Below are positions 17,962-26,437 of a DNA stretch of 64,000 bases, piece by piece (the first letter of the stretch is position 1; each line of letters starts with the position of its first letter). Origin of the DNA: Candidatus Methylophosphatis roskildensis. Lineage in GTDB: Bacteria > Pseudomonadota > Gammaproteobacteria > Burkholderiales > Rhodocyclaceae. The DNA is taken from the NCBI GenBank assembly GCA_016708905.1, contig JADJEV010000003.1:496001-560000 (forward strand), given 5' to 3'. Below the pieces are notes generated by a model. It had not been told where the DNA came from and searched no databases. It saw only the letters and a list, made by a program, of their open reading frames with translations. The position numbers were made by a program, and so were the translations under genes.

Positions 17962-18070
17962 CCGGAAGCCCCATGGATAGGCCGTTTCGTGGATGCCATG
18001 CCGGAGAGGCGCATAAAATGGCGCTCGTGGCATGGCACGTCCTGAAAGCGCCTATCCATGCGGCTTCCGG
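17962..18070. repeat. Interspersed palindromic element, complete copy (B)
   Basis: About 109 bp with long inverted ends: left CCGGAAGCCCCATGGATAGG, right (reverse complement) CCGGAAGCCGCATGGATAGG. The centre carries GGCGCATAAAATGGCGCTCG, shared with copies C and E. Lies between the brnT remnant and pqqE. Confidence 0.85.
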
Positions 18071-18107
18071 GGTGGTTCGCCGCAGAGACGGATAACCGGG
18101 CCGGCGC

Positions 18108-19268
18108 TCAGGCCGGCTGGCGTTCGGCGGCGGTCTGTTGCTCGATCAGGCGGCGTGATTCCTTGGGGTCGCGAAAGACCAGCGGCTTGACGGTCGTGCG
18201 CTCGGCATCGGGAATCTGCGCGTAGGCGACGGCTTCCTCGATCCTGCCGTGGAGCGGTGACTTGTCGCAGACCGGGTCGGCGTTCGCTGCATCGCCGGTC
18301 AGCATATAGGCTTGGCAGCGGCAGCCGCCGAGATCCTTTTCCTTCTCCGGGCAGTTGCGGCAGGGCTCCTTCATCCAGCCGTCGCCGCGGTAATGGTTGA
18401 AGCCCTCCGAGTCGAACCAGATGTCCCTGACGTTCATTTCGCGCACGTTGGGGAAGGTGAGCCCAGGCAGCATCTTCGCGGTGTGACAGGGCAGGGCGGT
18501 GCCGTCGGGCGTGACGGTGAGGAACACGTTGCCCCAGCCGTTCATGCATCGCTTCGGCCGGGTTTCGTAGTAGTCGGGCACGACGAAGAACATGCGAATC
18601 CTGTCGCCGAGCTTCTCGCGATACTCGTTGGTAATGCGCTCGGCGCGCTGCAGTTGCTCGCGCGAGGGCAGCAACTGGTCGCGGTTCTCCTGTGCCCATG
18701 AGTAGTACTGGCTGTTGGCAAGCTCGAGATACTCGGCACCGAGTTCCACCGCCATCTCGATGATCTTGTCGATGTAGTCGATGTTCAGGCGGTGGATCAC
18801 GCAGTTGAGCACCATCGGCCAGCCGTTCGACTTGATCAGGTGGGCGACATTCTGTTTGAGTTCGAAGGTCTTGGTGTGGGAGAGAAAGTCGTTGAGTTCC
18901 TTGGTCGAATCCTGGAACGAGAGCTGGATATGAGCGAGCCCGGCTTGCTTCAGCTTGGCGATGCGCGTCTCGTTGAGGCCGACGCCGGAAGTCAGCAGGT
19001 TGGTGTAGAAGCCGAGTCTGTGCGCTTCGGCGACCAGAATTTCGAGATCGTCGCGGAGCAGCGGCTCGCCGCCGGAGAAGCCGCATTGCACACTGCCCGC
19101 GGCACGCGCTTCGCGCAGCACGCGCAGCCAGTCGTCGGTGGAGAGTTCGTTCTCGACGCCGGTTTTGGCGAAGTCGGTCGGGTTGTAGCAGAACACGCAG
19201 TGCAGCGGGCAGCGATAGGTGATCTCGGCGAGCAGCCAGAGTGGTGGGCCGATTTGCGCCGTCGTCAT
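18108..19268 (-). CDS. pqqE: PqqA peptide cyclase PqqE (radical SAM)
   Basis: Radical SAM enzyme that forms the C-C crosslink between Glu and Tyr of PqqA, the first step of PQQ synthesis, with PqqD as peptide chaperone. 386 residues. The [4Fe-4S]/SAM motif CPLHCVFC (Cys20, 24, 27) is near the N-terminus. The C-terminal SPASM region has the ligands in CRNCPEKEKDLGGCRCQAY and DPVCDKSP. I chose ATG 19268, preceded by GGGAG at good spacing, over in-frame ATGs upstream. Last gene of the minus-strand pqqABCDE order; a 150-bp gap with a hairpin separates it from pqqD. Confidence 0.97.
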   Translation of the reverse strand: MTTAQIGPPLWLLAEITYRCPLHCVFCYNPTDFAKTGVENELSTDDWLRVLREARAAGSVQCGFSGGEPLLRDDLEILVAEAHRLGFYTNLLTSGVGLNETRIAKLKQAGLAHIQLSFQDSTKELNDFLSHTKTFELKQNVAHLIKSNGWPMVLNCVIHRLNIDYIDKIIEMAVELGAEYLELANSQYYSWAQENRDQLLPSREQLQRAERITNEYREKLGDRIRMFFVVPDYYETRPKRCMNGWGNVFLTVTPDGTALPCHTAKMLPGLTFPNVREMNVRDIWFDSEGFNHYRGDGWMKEPCRNCPEKEKDLGGCRCQAYMLTGDAANADPVCDKSPLHGRIEEAVAYAQIPDAERTTVKPLVFRDPKESRRLIEQQTAAERQPA

Positions 19269-19319
19269 GAGATTGCTCCCGGGTGACATGGGTTGTGGCT
19301 GCCGCCGAACCCCCATCCG

Positions 19320-19395
19320 GACCTTCCCCCTGGCAGGGGGAAGAGGAATCCATTCCCTCTCCCTTCCAGGGGGAGGGCCAGGGTGGGGGTCAGGC
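19320..19395. repeat. Hairpin repeat of CCCCCT/AGGGGG type between pqqD and pqqE
   Basis: Holds TTCCCCCTGGCAGGGGGAA and CTCCCTTCCAGGGGGAG, two adjacent small stem-loops followed by GGGTGGGGGT. A shorter relative lies at 29707-29735. These could slow or stop transcription before pqqE, but no T-run follows in the pqq direction. Confidence 0.5.
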
Positions 19396-19418
19396 GCATT
19401 GCGATCCCATACATGTGG

Positions 19419-19709
19419 TCAAACCTCGATCCAGCGCTGCTTGCGGGCGACCTCGATGAATCCGAGCACGTCCTTCATCAGACCGTCGGCGCCGAAGCTA
19501 CGTTCCAGATCGGCGACGATTTCCTGCAAGGTCGCCGCACCGTCGCAGCGCTTCATGATCTCGCCGGCGCTGGCGTTGAGCTTGACCATGCCTTCGGGAT
19601 AGAGCAGCACCCAAGACTGCTGCGCGTCCTCCCACTGCAGGCGAAACTGCTTCGAGACGCGCGGCCTGGCATCGAGCGTGGCTGCGCCGACCGTCGAAAA
19701 ATCGCTCAC
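19419..19709 (-). CDS. pqqD: PQQ biosynthesis peptide chaperone PqqD
   Basis: Small winged-helix-like protein that binds PqqA and presents it to PqqE. With the GTG start at 19709 the product is 96 residues (near the usual 90-95) and the start overlaps the pqqC stop as GTGA, indicating coupling. An upstream ATG at 19739 would overlap pqqC by 34 bases. Conserved features include RPRVSKQFRLQWE, VLLYPEGMVKLNASAGEIM and the DLERSFG region. Confidence 0.95.
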   Translation of the reverse strand: MSDFSTVGAATLDARPRVSKQFRLQWEDAQQSWVLLYPEGMVKLNASAGEIMKRCDGAATLQEIVADLERSFGADGLMKDVLGFIEVARKQRWIEV

Positions 19710-20461
19710 GATTTCGGCCCCCTGATTTCGATTTCGCATTGTTGAAGCATGATCGCGTCGGCCAGCGCCCACAGCACGTCTAGTTTGAACTGGAGGATTT
19801 CCAGCGCGCGCTCCTGCAGCGCGCGGCTCTGGCTGAAGTAGTCGAGCGTGAACTTGAGGCCGTGCTGCACGTCGCGCCGCGCCTGCGTCAGGCGGTTGCG
19901 GAAGTACTGCAGTCCCTCGCTGTTCACCCACGGATATTTCTGCGGCCAGGTCTCGATGCGCTGCTGGTGGATGTGCGGCGCGAACAACTCGGTCAGGCTC
20001 GATGCGATGGCTTCCTGCCAGGGCTGGCGGCGCGCGAAGTTGACGTAGGCATCGACCGCGAAACGCGCGGCCGGCGCGAGATGGCGCAGCGAAGTGACAT
20101 CGTCGCGTGTCAGGCCGACCGCCTCGCCCAGGCGTATCCACGCTTCGATGCCGCCGGCATCATTGACGCCGCCGATCTCGAAACCGTCGTGGTCGAGGAT
20201 GCGCAGTATCCACTCGCGGCGGATCTCGCGGTCCGGGCAGTTGGACAGGATCGCCGCGTCCTTGACCGGAATCGCGATCTGGTAATAGAAGCGGTTGGCG
20301 ACCCAGCCCTGCATCTGTTTCTGCGTGAGTCTGCCCTCTGCCATCATCACGTGAAACGGATGGTGAATGTGATAGCTGGTTCCTTTGTCGCGCAGCCTGG
20401 CTTCGAATTCGTCGGCCGACCAGCGCTTGCCGGCATCACTGAGCAGTGCTTCGTGCGTCAT
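19706..20461 (-). CDS. pqqC: Pyrroloquinoline-quinone synthase PqqC
   Basis: Cofactor-free oxidase that performs the final ring closure and eight-electron oxidation to PQQ. 251 residues, the family length. The helical-bundle signatures are present: YHIHHPFHVMMAEGRLT, WVANRFYYQIAIPVKDAAI and LFAPHIHQQRIETWPQKYPW with active-site His residues. Lies 21 bases after pqqB and overlaps pqqD. Confidence 0.97.
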   Translation of the reverse strand: MTHEALLSDAGKRWSADEFEARLRDKGTSYHIHHPFHVMMAEGRLTQKQMQGWVANRFYYQIAIPVKDAAILSNCPDREIRREWILRILDHDGFEIGGVNDAGGIEAWIRLGEAVGLTRDDVTSLRHLAPAARFAVDAYVNFARRQPWQEAIASSLTELFAPHIHQQRIETWPQKYPWVNSEGLQYFRNRLTQARRDVQHGLKFTLDYFSQSRALQERALEILQFKLDVLWALADAIMLQQCEIEIRGPKS

Positions 20462-20482
20462 AGGGTCGCCTCCGCGCGGAAA

Positions 20483-21400
20483 CTAAAGCGCCAGCTCCAT
20501 GCCATCAAACGCGACCTCGATTCCGTGCGTGCGCAGGATGGCGCGCTGCTCGCTGTCCTCGTCGAGTATCGGGTTGGTGTTGTTGATGTGAATGAGCACC
20601 TTGCGGGTGGCCGTAGGCAGCTTGTCCAGCCATTCGATCATGCCGTCCGCGCCGCTTTGCGGCATGTGGCCCATGTCGCGCGAGGTCTTCTTCGAAGCGC
20701 CGAGGCGGATCATCTCGTCGTCGGTCCACAGCGTGCCGTCCACGAGCACGCAGTCGGCTGCCTGCATCGCCGCCCAGACATGCTCTTCCATGCGGCCGAG
20801 GCCGGGCGCGTAGAATAGCTTCCTGCCCGAACGCGTATCGGTAATGGTGACGCCGATGTTGTCGCCGGGCTGCGGGTTGTCACGATGCGGCGAATAGGGC
20901 GGCGCGTTGGAGATCAGCGGCAGCGCGGTGAAGCGCAGATCGCCGATGCCCGGGATCTCGAAGCCGTCACCAGCCAGCGGAACGTCGTGCCAGTTGAGCC
21001 CGCTGTAGTGCTCGAGCACTCTGAACAGCGGATTGCCGCTGGTCAGATCCTCGCGCACCAGGCCGGTACACCAGATCTCGTGCGGCTGGCGATGCTCGCG
21101 AAGCATGTAGAGGCCGGTCGTGTGGTCGATCTGCGCGTCGATCAGCACGATGGCGCGGATCGCCGTGTCGCGCAGCGCGCGCGCCGGCTGCAGCGCCGGG
21201 AAACCGCGCAATTGTTGCAGCACGTCGGGCGAGGCGTTGAACAACAGCCAGTTCTCCCCGTCGCCGCTGACCGTGATCGACGACTGGGTGCGGGCACTGG
21301 CGCGGATGCTGCCCTTGCGAAAGCCGTCGCACATCGGGCAGTTGCAGTTCCACTGCGGGAAGCCGCCGCCGGCGCCCGAGCCAAGAACGTGGACTTTCAA
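20483..21400 (-). CDS. pqqB: PQQ biosynthesis protein PqqB
   Basis: Metallo-beta-lactamase-fold enzyme proposed to hydroxylate the Tyr-derived part of the PQQ precursor. 305 residues. Starts MKVHVLGSGAGGGFPQWNC with the Cys-rich zinc-binding CNCPMC. The lactamase metal region is atypical (IDAQIDHTTGLYML), as usual for PqqB, and IHINNTNPIL lies near the C-terminus. Separated from pqqA by 170 bp containing an intrinsic terminator-like hairpin. Confidence 0.97.
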   Translation of the reverse strand: MKVHVLGSGAGGGFPQWNCNCPMCDGFRKGSIRASARTQSSITVSGDGENWLLFNASPDVLQQLRGFPALQPARALRDTAIRAIVLIDAQIDHTTGLYMLREHRQPHEIWCTGLVREDLTSGNPLFRVLEHYSGLNWHDVPLAGDGFEIPGIGDLRFTALPLISNAPPYSPHRDNPQPGDNIGVTITDTRSGRKLFYAPGLGRMEEHVWAAMQAADCVLVDGTLWTDDEMIRLGASKKTSRDMGHMPQSGADGMIEWLDKLPTATRKVLIHINNTNPILDEDSEQRAILRTHGIEVAFDGMELAL

Positions 21401-21435
21401 TGGCTTACCTCTGGCAATCAGCGTAGGAGCAGGAA

Positions 21436-21482
21436 TAAAAGAATCGGGACGTTCCGGCTGTCACACGATACCGGAACGCCCC
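21436..21482 (-). terminator. Intrinsic terminator/attenuator between pqqA and pqqB
   Basis: In the minus-strand transcript a 12-bp stem (21471-21482 pairing with 21446-21457, one G-U pair) with a 13-base loop is followed by GATTCTTTTATT. It would end most transcripts after pqqA and let a fraction continue into pqqBCDE, so the peptide substrate is made in excess of the enzymes. Confidence 0.75.
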
Positions 21483-21570
21483 GACCCTGTTTGATGCTGC
21501 CCGCGCCCTGGAGGAGACTGCGCGGGCTTTCCGTCAGCCAAACCGACGGAAGTGAAAACGGAAAAAGTGC

Positions 21571-21645
21571 TCAGCGGTTGGCGATGTACATCGTGATTTC
21601 GAAGCCAAAGCGCATGTCGCAAGCGGTCGGTTGTTCCCATTTCAT
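21571..21645 (-). CDS. pqqA: PQQ precursor peptide PqqA
   Basis: 24-residue ribosomal precursor of PQQ, too short for most gene callers. It starts MKWEQPTACDM and carries the crosslinked pair Glu16 and Tyr20 in FEITMYIANR. ATG at 21645 with AGGAGAAACATC just upstream, a strong ribosome site suiting high expression. First gene of the pqq cluster. Upstream lies a 215-bp region shared with the divergent prolyl iminopeptidase gene. Confidence 0.97.
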   Translation of the reverse strand: MKWEQPTACDMRFGFEITMYIANR

Positions 21646-21860
21646 GATGTTTCTCCTGTCAGGGTGGCCCTTACGGACCGCGGTGGACTCAATGGACTTA
21701 AGCGATCGAAGCAATTGCTCGTCACGCTTCGCAGTGTGCGCGTGGCGCCGCCCGATTGCCTCCACGATTCATGGAATGACCCCTCATGATTATCATGAGC
21801 GCCCTGCTGCAGTGCGGTGCCCAGCCAGGGTCGGCAAGGAAATGCGCTAGCATTCCCGGC

Positions 21861-22874
21861 ATGAACCCCGACAGCGAAGATCCCGCGCTCTACCCGCCGC
21901 TCGAGCCCTACGCCAGCGGCATGGTCGATGTCGGCGACGGACATCGTGTGTATTTCGAGCAGTGCGGCGCGCCCGACGGCGTGCCGGTGGTTTTTCTGCA
22001 CGGCGGGCCGGGCAGCGGATGCGCGGCGCGGCATCGGCGCTTCTTCGATCCGGCGCGCTACCGCGTGGTGCTGTTCGACCAGCGCGGCTGCGGGCGCAGC
22101 ACGCCGCGCGGCGAACTGCGGCACAACACCTCCGCGCATCTGGTGGCCGACATCGAGCGCCTGCGCGAGCATCTGGGTATCGAGCGCTGGCTGGTTTTCG
22201 GCGGATCGTGGGGGTCGAGTCTCGGGCTCGCCTACTGCGCGGCGCACAAGGCGGCGTGCAGCGGGGCGATACTGCGCGGCGTCTTTCTCACTGGGCGGCG
22301 CGATGCCGCATGGTTCTTCGACGACATGCGCCATCTGTTGCCCGACGCCTGGCAGCGGCTGGCAGACCATGCGCCGCGCCGGCGCCGGCGCGATCTGCTG
22401 GCCTGGTACGCCAGGCGCATCGGCGGCGCCGACCGCGAAGCCGCGCTCGCGGCGGTGCGCGAATGGATGCGTTGGGAAGAGGCGCTGACCCAGCCGGGTC
22501 GCACGGTTACCACCCTGCCTTCACCTTCCGGCGACGAAGCGCAGCGGCTGATCGACAAGTACCGCCTGCAGGCCCATTACCTGCTGCGCGAGTGTTTCCT
22601 GGGCGAGCGGCGCCTGCTCGACTGCGCGGCGCGCATGCACGGCCTGCCGACGGCGATCCTGCACGGGCGGCTCGATTGGGTCTGCCGGCCAGAGGCGGCC
22701 TGGCGGGTGCACCACACCCTGCATGGCAGCCGGCTTCGGCTGGTCGATGGCGCCGGCCACAGCCCGTTCGATCCGCCGATGGCGCGGGCGCTGATCGAGG
22801 CCACCGACCATTTCGCTGCGCGCGGCGATTTTGCCGGCTGGGGCGACAGCGTGCATGAACGGGGCACGGCGTGA
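21861..22874 (+). CDS. pip: Proline iminopeptidase
   Basis: Alpha/beta-hydrolase (S33) that removes N-terminal Pro. 337 residues. Oxyanion region HGGPGSGC, nucleophile elbow GGSWGSSL (Ser), acid in ILHGRLDWVCRPEAA, and catalytic His in GAGHSPFD. The ATG at 21861 (MNPDSEDPALYPPLEPY) matches the family N-terminus. Divergent from pqqA. PQQ clusters often carry a peptidase that trims the crosslinked PqqA, so a role there is possible but unproven, because the typical S9 or M16 PQQ peptidase is different. Overlaps the histidine kinase start by GTGA. Confidence 0.9.
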   Translation: MNPDSEDPALYPPLEPYASGMVDVGDGHRVYFEQCGAPDGVPVVFLHGGPGSGCAARHRRFFDPARYRVVLFDQRGCGRSTPRGELRHNTSAHLVADIERLREHLGIERWLVFGGSWGSSLGLAYCAAHKAACSGAILRGVFLTGRRDAAWFFDDMRHLLPDAWQRLADHAPRRRRRDLLAWYARRIGGADREAALAAVREWMRWEEALTQPGRTVTTLPSPSGDEAQRLIDKYRLQAHYLLRECFLGERRLLDCAARMHGLPTAILHGRLDWVCRPEAAWRVHHTLHGSRLRLVDGAGHSPFDPPMARALIEATDHFAARGDFAGWGDSVHERGTA

Positions 22875-24211
22875 GCCTGCGCCTGCAGATCAATCTGATC
22901 CTCACCGCCCTGATCGGTTTTTTCGTCGGCGTGCTGGTGTGGCAGCAGATCGACAGCACGCGGCGCAGCGTGCGCGAGGAGGTCGAGGCGGCCAGCCGGG
23001 TCGCGACACAACTGCTGACGCGCGTGAGCTGGGTCTACGGACAGAGCGGCCTGCTCGGGATGACCGAATTCCTCGAACGGCTCGGCCGGGTGCGGGCGAA
23101 CGAAATCGAACTGCTCGATCAGCGCGGCGACGTGCTTTACCGTTCGCCGCCATCGCCCTACAAGGCGGGGCGCGATGCGCCGGCCTGGTTCGCCCGCATC
23201 GTGTCGCCGCCGGTCCAGCCGCAACTGATCGGATTGCCGAACGGGCGCCTGGTGGTGCGGGCCGATGCGTCGCGGGCCACGCTCGACGGCTGGGACGATC
23301 TCGGACGCCTGCTGGCGGTGGCCGCACTGGTATTCGTGTTCGGCAATCTGCTCGCATACTGGCTGGCCGGGCGCGCGCTGCGTCCGCTGCGCCGGGTGGT
23401 CGACGGACTGCGCGAAATGGAGCGCGGCGCCCATCACACGCGGCTGCCGGATCTGCCCGGCAAGGAAGCGCAACTGATGAGCCACGCCTTCAACGCCATG
23501 GCGCAGGCGGTGGAAGACACGATCGCAGCGAAGAAGGCGGCGGCCGAGGCCACCGAGAAGCTGGCCGAAAACCGCGAACTGACGCAGATCATCCAGGCAC
23601 GCATCGAGGAGGAACGCGGCGCGATCGCGCGCGAACTGCACGACGAACTCGGTCAGTCGGTCACCGCGATCAAGAGCGTCGGCCTGTCGATCGCCCAGCG
23701 CGCGGCGGGAAAGGATGCGGACATCGAGCAGGCGGCGCGCCTGGTGGTCGATACGGCCGGGCAGATCTACGACGTGGTGCACCACATGATCCCCAAGCTG
23801 CGTCCGCTGGCGCTCGACCGTTTCGGTCTGGCCGATGCGCTGGACGACCTGCTCGGCGACTGGCGGCTGCAGCATCCGCAGATCGAATTCTCGCTGAAGT
23901 CCGACCGTTTGCCGGAGGTGCTCGGCGAAAAGCTGATGACGGCTGTCTATCGCATCATTCAGGAGTCGGTCAACAACGCGCTGCGCCACGCGCAGGCAAC
24001 GCGCATCGCGATCGAACTCGGCGTGGTGGATGGCGATCTGACGATCAGCGTGGAGGACAATGGGCGCGGTTTGCCGGCCGACTGGCGCACGCCGGGCCAC
24101 TATGGCGTAATCGGCATGCGCGAACGCGCGTTCACGCTGGGTGGCACGCTCGATCTGCAGAAACCGGAGGGCGGCGGCCTGCGGGTGTTTGCGCGCATCC
24201 CGCTGAATTGA
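22871..24211 (+). CDS. Sensor histidine kinase, NarL-system (HisKA_3) type
   Basis: 446 residues. TM1 (about 7-24), a periplasmic sensor loop of about 130 residues, TM2 (about 155-172), HAMP, a coiled segment, then the HisKA_3 phosphoacceptor in ARELHDELGQSVTAIKS (His about 257). The ATPase domain has the N-box (ESVNNALRHAQ) and G-box (VEDNGRGLP). GTG start overlaps the upstream stop. It sits directly before its likely partner regulator. The ligand is unknown; location next to pqq suggests control of PQQ-dependent oxidation of alcohols or similar substrates. Confidence 0.9.
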   Translation: MSLRLQINLILTALIGFFVGVLVWQQIDSTRRSVREEVEAASRVATQLLTRVSWVYGQSGLLGMTEFLERLGRVRANEIELLDQRGDVLYRSPPSPYKAGRDAPAWFARIVSPPVQPQLIGLPNGRLVVRADASRATLDGWDDLGRLLAVAALVFVFGNLLAYWLAGRALRPLRRVVDGLREMERGAHHTRLPDLPGKEAQLMSHAFNAMAQAVEDTIAAKKAAAEATEKLAENRELTQIIQARIEEERGAIARELHDELGQSVTAIKSVGLSIAQRAAGKDADIEQAARLVVDTAGQIYDVVHHMIPKLRPLALDRFGLADALDDLLGDWRLQHPQIEFSLKSDRLPEVLGEKLMTAVYRIIQESVNNALRHAQATRIAIELGVVDGDLTISVEDNGRGLPADWRTPGHYGVIGMRERAFTLGGTLDLQKPEGGGLRVFARIPLN

Positions 24212-24248
24212 GCGATCGGCCCATCGCTGGATTGAAACCGGAGTATCG

Positions 24249-24884
24249 ATGAAGACTAGAGTGATGCTGGTCGACGACCATGCGGTGGTGCGCATGGGCT
24301 TCAGGCTGCTGCTGCAGGCGACCGACGACATCGAGGTGGTCGCCGAGGCGGAAACCGGCGAGGCGGCTTACCAGCGCTACAGCGAGGTTTCGCCCGATGT
24401 GGTGGTGATGGACATCGCGATGCCGGGCATGGGCGGCATCGAAGCCGTCAAGCGCATCGTCGCCCGCGACAAGAACGCGAAGATACTGGCCCTCTCGGCG
24501 CACGAGGACACCAGTCATCCCAGGCGCGTGCTGAAGGCCGGCGCGCTCGGCTACCTGTCGAAGCGCGGCGCGCCCGAGGCGCTGATCGACGCGATCCGCA
24601 GCATCGCCCGCGGGCGGATGTATCTCGATGCCCAGATTGCGCAGCGCATGGCGGTGCAGGATCTCACCGGCGAGCAGAGCCCGGTCGAGCAGTTGTCGGA
24701 GCGCGAGTTCGAGGTGTTCGTACAACTGGCGCGCGGCCAGTCGGTGAACCAGATTGCCGAAACGCTCAGTCTCTCACCTTCGACAGTGGGAACCCATCTC
24801 TACAACATCAAGCAGAAGCTCGGTGTGTCGAATCAGGCCGAAATGACCCTGATCGCGGTGCGCCACGGCTTGATCGAGGCCTGA
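24249..24884 (+). CDS. LuxR/NarL-family response regulator
   Basis: 211 residues. Receiver domain (1-120) with acidic pocket LVDD, phosphoacceptor Asp55 in VVVMDIAMPG and the conserved Lys in GYLSKRGAP. C-terminal LuxR helix-turn-helix (about 148-205: LSEREFEVFVQLARGQSVNQ, then SPSTVGTHLYNIKQKL). Pairs with the kinase 37 bases upstream. LuxR-type regulators of this shape (AgmR/ErbR, for example) control PQQ and ethanol oxidation in Pseudomonas, so control of the neighbouring pqq genes is a reasonable guess. Confidence 0.92.
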   Translation: MKTRVMLVDDHAVVRMGFRLLLQATDDIEVVAEAETGEAAYQRYSEVSPDVVVMDIAMPGMGGIEAVKRIVARDKNAKILALSAHEDTSHPRRVLKAGALGYLSKRGAPEALIDAIRSIARGRMYLDAQIAQRMAVQDLTGEQSPVEQLSEREFEVFVQLARGQSVNQIAETLSLSPSTVGTHLYNIKQKLGVSNQAEMTLIAVRHGLIEA

Positions 24885-24923
24885 CCGGAATCGCCGCCGT
24901 GCTCCAGCGTCTGCCCGGAGGTG

Positions 24924-24960
24924 GCCCGGAGAGGCAGTATCCATGCGGTTCTCCGGATAC
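24924..24960. repeat. Interspersed palindromic element, short fragment (G)
   Basis: Contains AGTATCCATGCGGTTCTCCG, a degenerate right arm of the palindromic element, between the response regulator and the convergent MATE gene. Confidence 0.5.
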
Positions 24961-24962
24961 GG

Positions 24963-26395
24963 CTATGGGGCCGTTTCGGTCGCACGAGCCTCCTCGATAT
25001 GTCTTCGGGTCACGCGCACGAGGAGCCAGCCAACCAGCGCCAGGGCGAGCGCGGTGGCGAGCAGCGCCATCAGCCAGAAGCCGGCGGCGCCCATCGGTGC
25101 CAGCCAGGTGCCGATACCCCTGAAGGCCAGCCACCAGCCGCCGGCCAGGCCGACGCCCCAGAAGCTGACGACGTGAATCAGCATCGGAATGAAGCTTACC
25201 TTGAAGCCACGCAGCGAGAAGGAGGCCAGGGTGTGGGCGGCGTCGAATACCAGGAAGACCGCCGAGTAGCCGATCAGTCCAAGCGCAATGGTCTGCACCG
25301 CCGGGTCGGGCGAATAGGTGGCGACGATGGTTTCCCGGCCGAACCAGACGGCGAGCCCGAACAGCACGGCCAGAGCGCTGGCCACTGCCATGCCGGTCAG
25401 GGCCGTGGCGCGGGCACGCGACCAGTCACGCGCGCCGGCCGAGTGTCCGACCAGTACCAGGGTGGCGATGCCGAGCGACAGCGGCATCATGAACATCAGC
25501 GCATGCAGGTTGGCGATCACCCGGTGGCCGGCGACGACTTCGGCGCCGAGCCGCGCGACGAATACCGCGATCAGCGTAAACGAGGTCGTTTCGACAAAGC
25601 CCGAGAAGCCCATCGGCGCGCCCAGCCGCAGCAGCCCGCCGAGGGCGGCGCGGTGCGGCCGCTGCCAGTCGGCGAACAGCCGGAAGGGCCGGTGACGGCG
25701 CCGGTCGACAGCCACAGCGCACCGGCGACGCAGGCGAGCAGGGCGACGACGAAGTTCGATATGCCGCAGCCCAGCGCACCGAGTTCGGGAAAGGGGCCCG
25801 CGCCGTGGATCAGCGCATAGGAGAGCGGCACATGGATCGCCGTGCCGGCGAGTGCTATTACCATCATCGGCCGCGGCCGGCCGATTGCCTGGTTGAAGGC
25901 GGCGAAGGCGCGGTAGAGCATGACCGGCGGGGCCGCGAACGCCAGCATCAGCAAGTAGGAGCGGACCTTGGCTTCCACCGGCGGCTCGAGTCGCGACAAG
26001 GCCAGCAAGGGATCGGGGAACAGCAGCGCGAGTGTACCGGCCACGCTGAGAAAGAGCGCCAGCCATATTCCCTGCTGGAATTGCGCGCCGATCTCGTCGT
26101 TGCGCCGTGCGCCGTACAGGTGAGCGATGGTCGGCGACAGCGCCGAGAGGATGCCCACCAGCGCCATGATGACCGAAATGTAGATACCGCTGCCGACGGC
26201 CACCGCGGCGAGATCGGCGGTGGCGTAGCGTGCGACCTGCATGGTGTCGGACACCATCATGCCCATCGAGGCGAACTGCCCGATCAGTACGGGCCAGGCG
26301 AGATGGAAGAGGCGGCGCAGCAATTTGGTGAGGGGTGAGGGGTGAAGAGAGAGGGGAGCGGGGTGAGGCAGATGGTAACCCGCCTGCGCTTTCAC
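24963..26395 (-). CDS. MATE-family efflux transporter, one-base frameshift
   Basis: Na+ or H+-driven multidrug exporter of the inner membrane. The N-terminal half (LAWPVLIGQFASMGMMVSDT…VAGALWLSTG) and C-terminal half (RRHRPFRLFADWQRPHRAAL…WLLVRVTRRHIEEA) lie in different frames. One base missing near 25700 restores a 477-residue protein with about 12 membrane helices, the family norm. The start is unclear: GTG 26395 opens the frame, and TTG 26323 is nearer the conserved N-terminus. Direct repeats of AGGGGTG lie across the region between 26325 and 26430. Confidence 0.85.
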
Positions 26396-26437
26396 TCCTC
26401 ACCCCTCACTCCTGACCCCTCACCGGTACCCCTCTCG

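Noticed and set aside
21646..21860. Promoter boxes for pqqA and pip
   Set aside because: No convincing -35/-10 pair or regulator site could be picked out by eye, so none is annotated.
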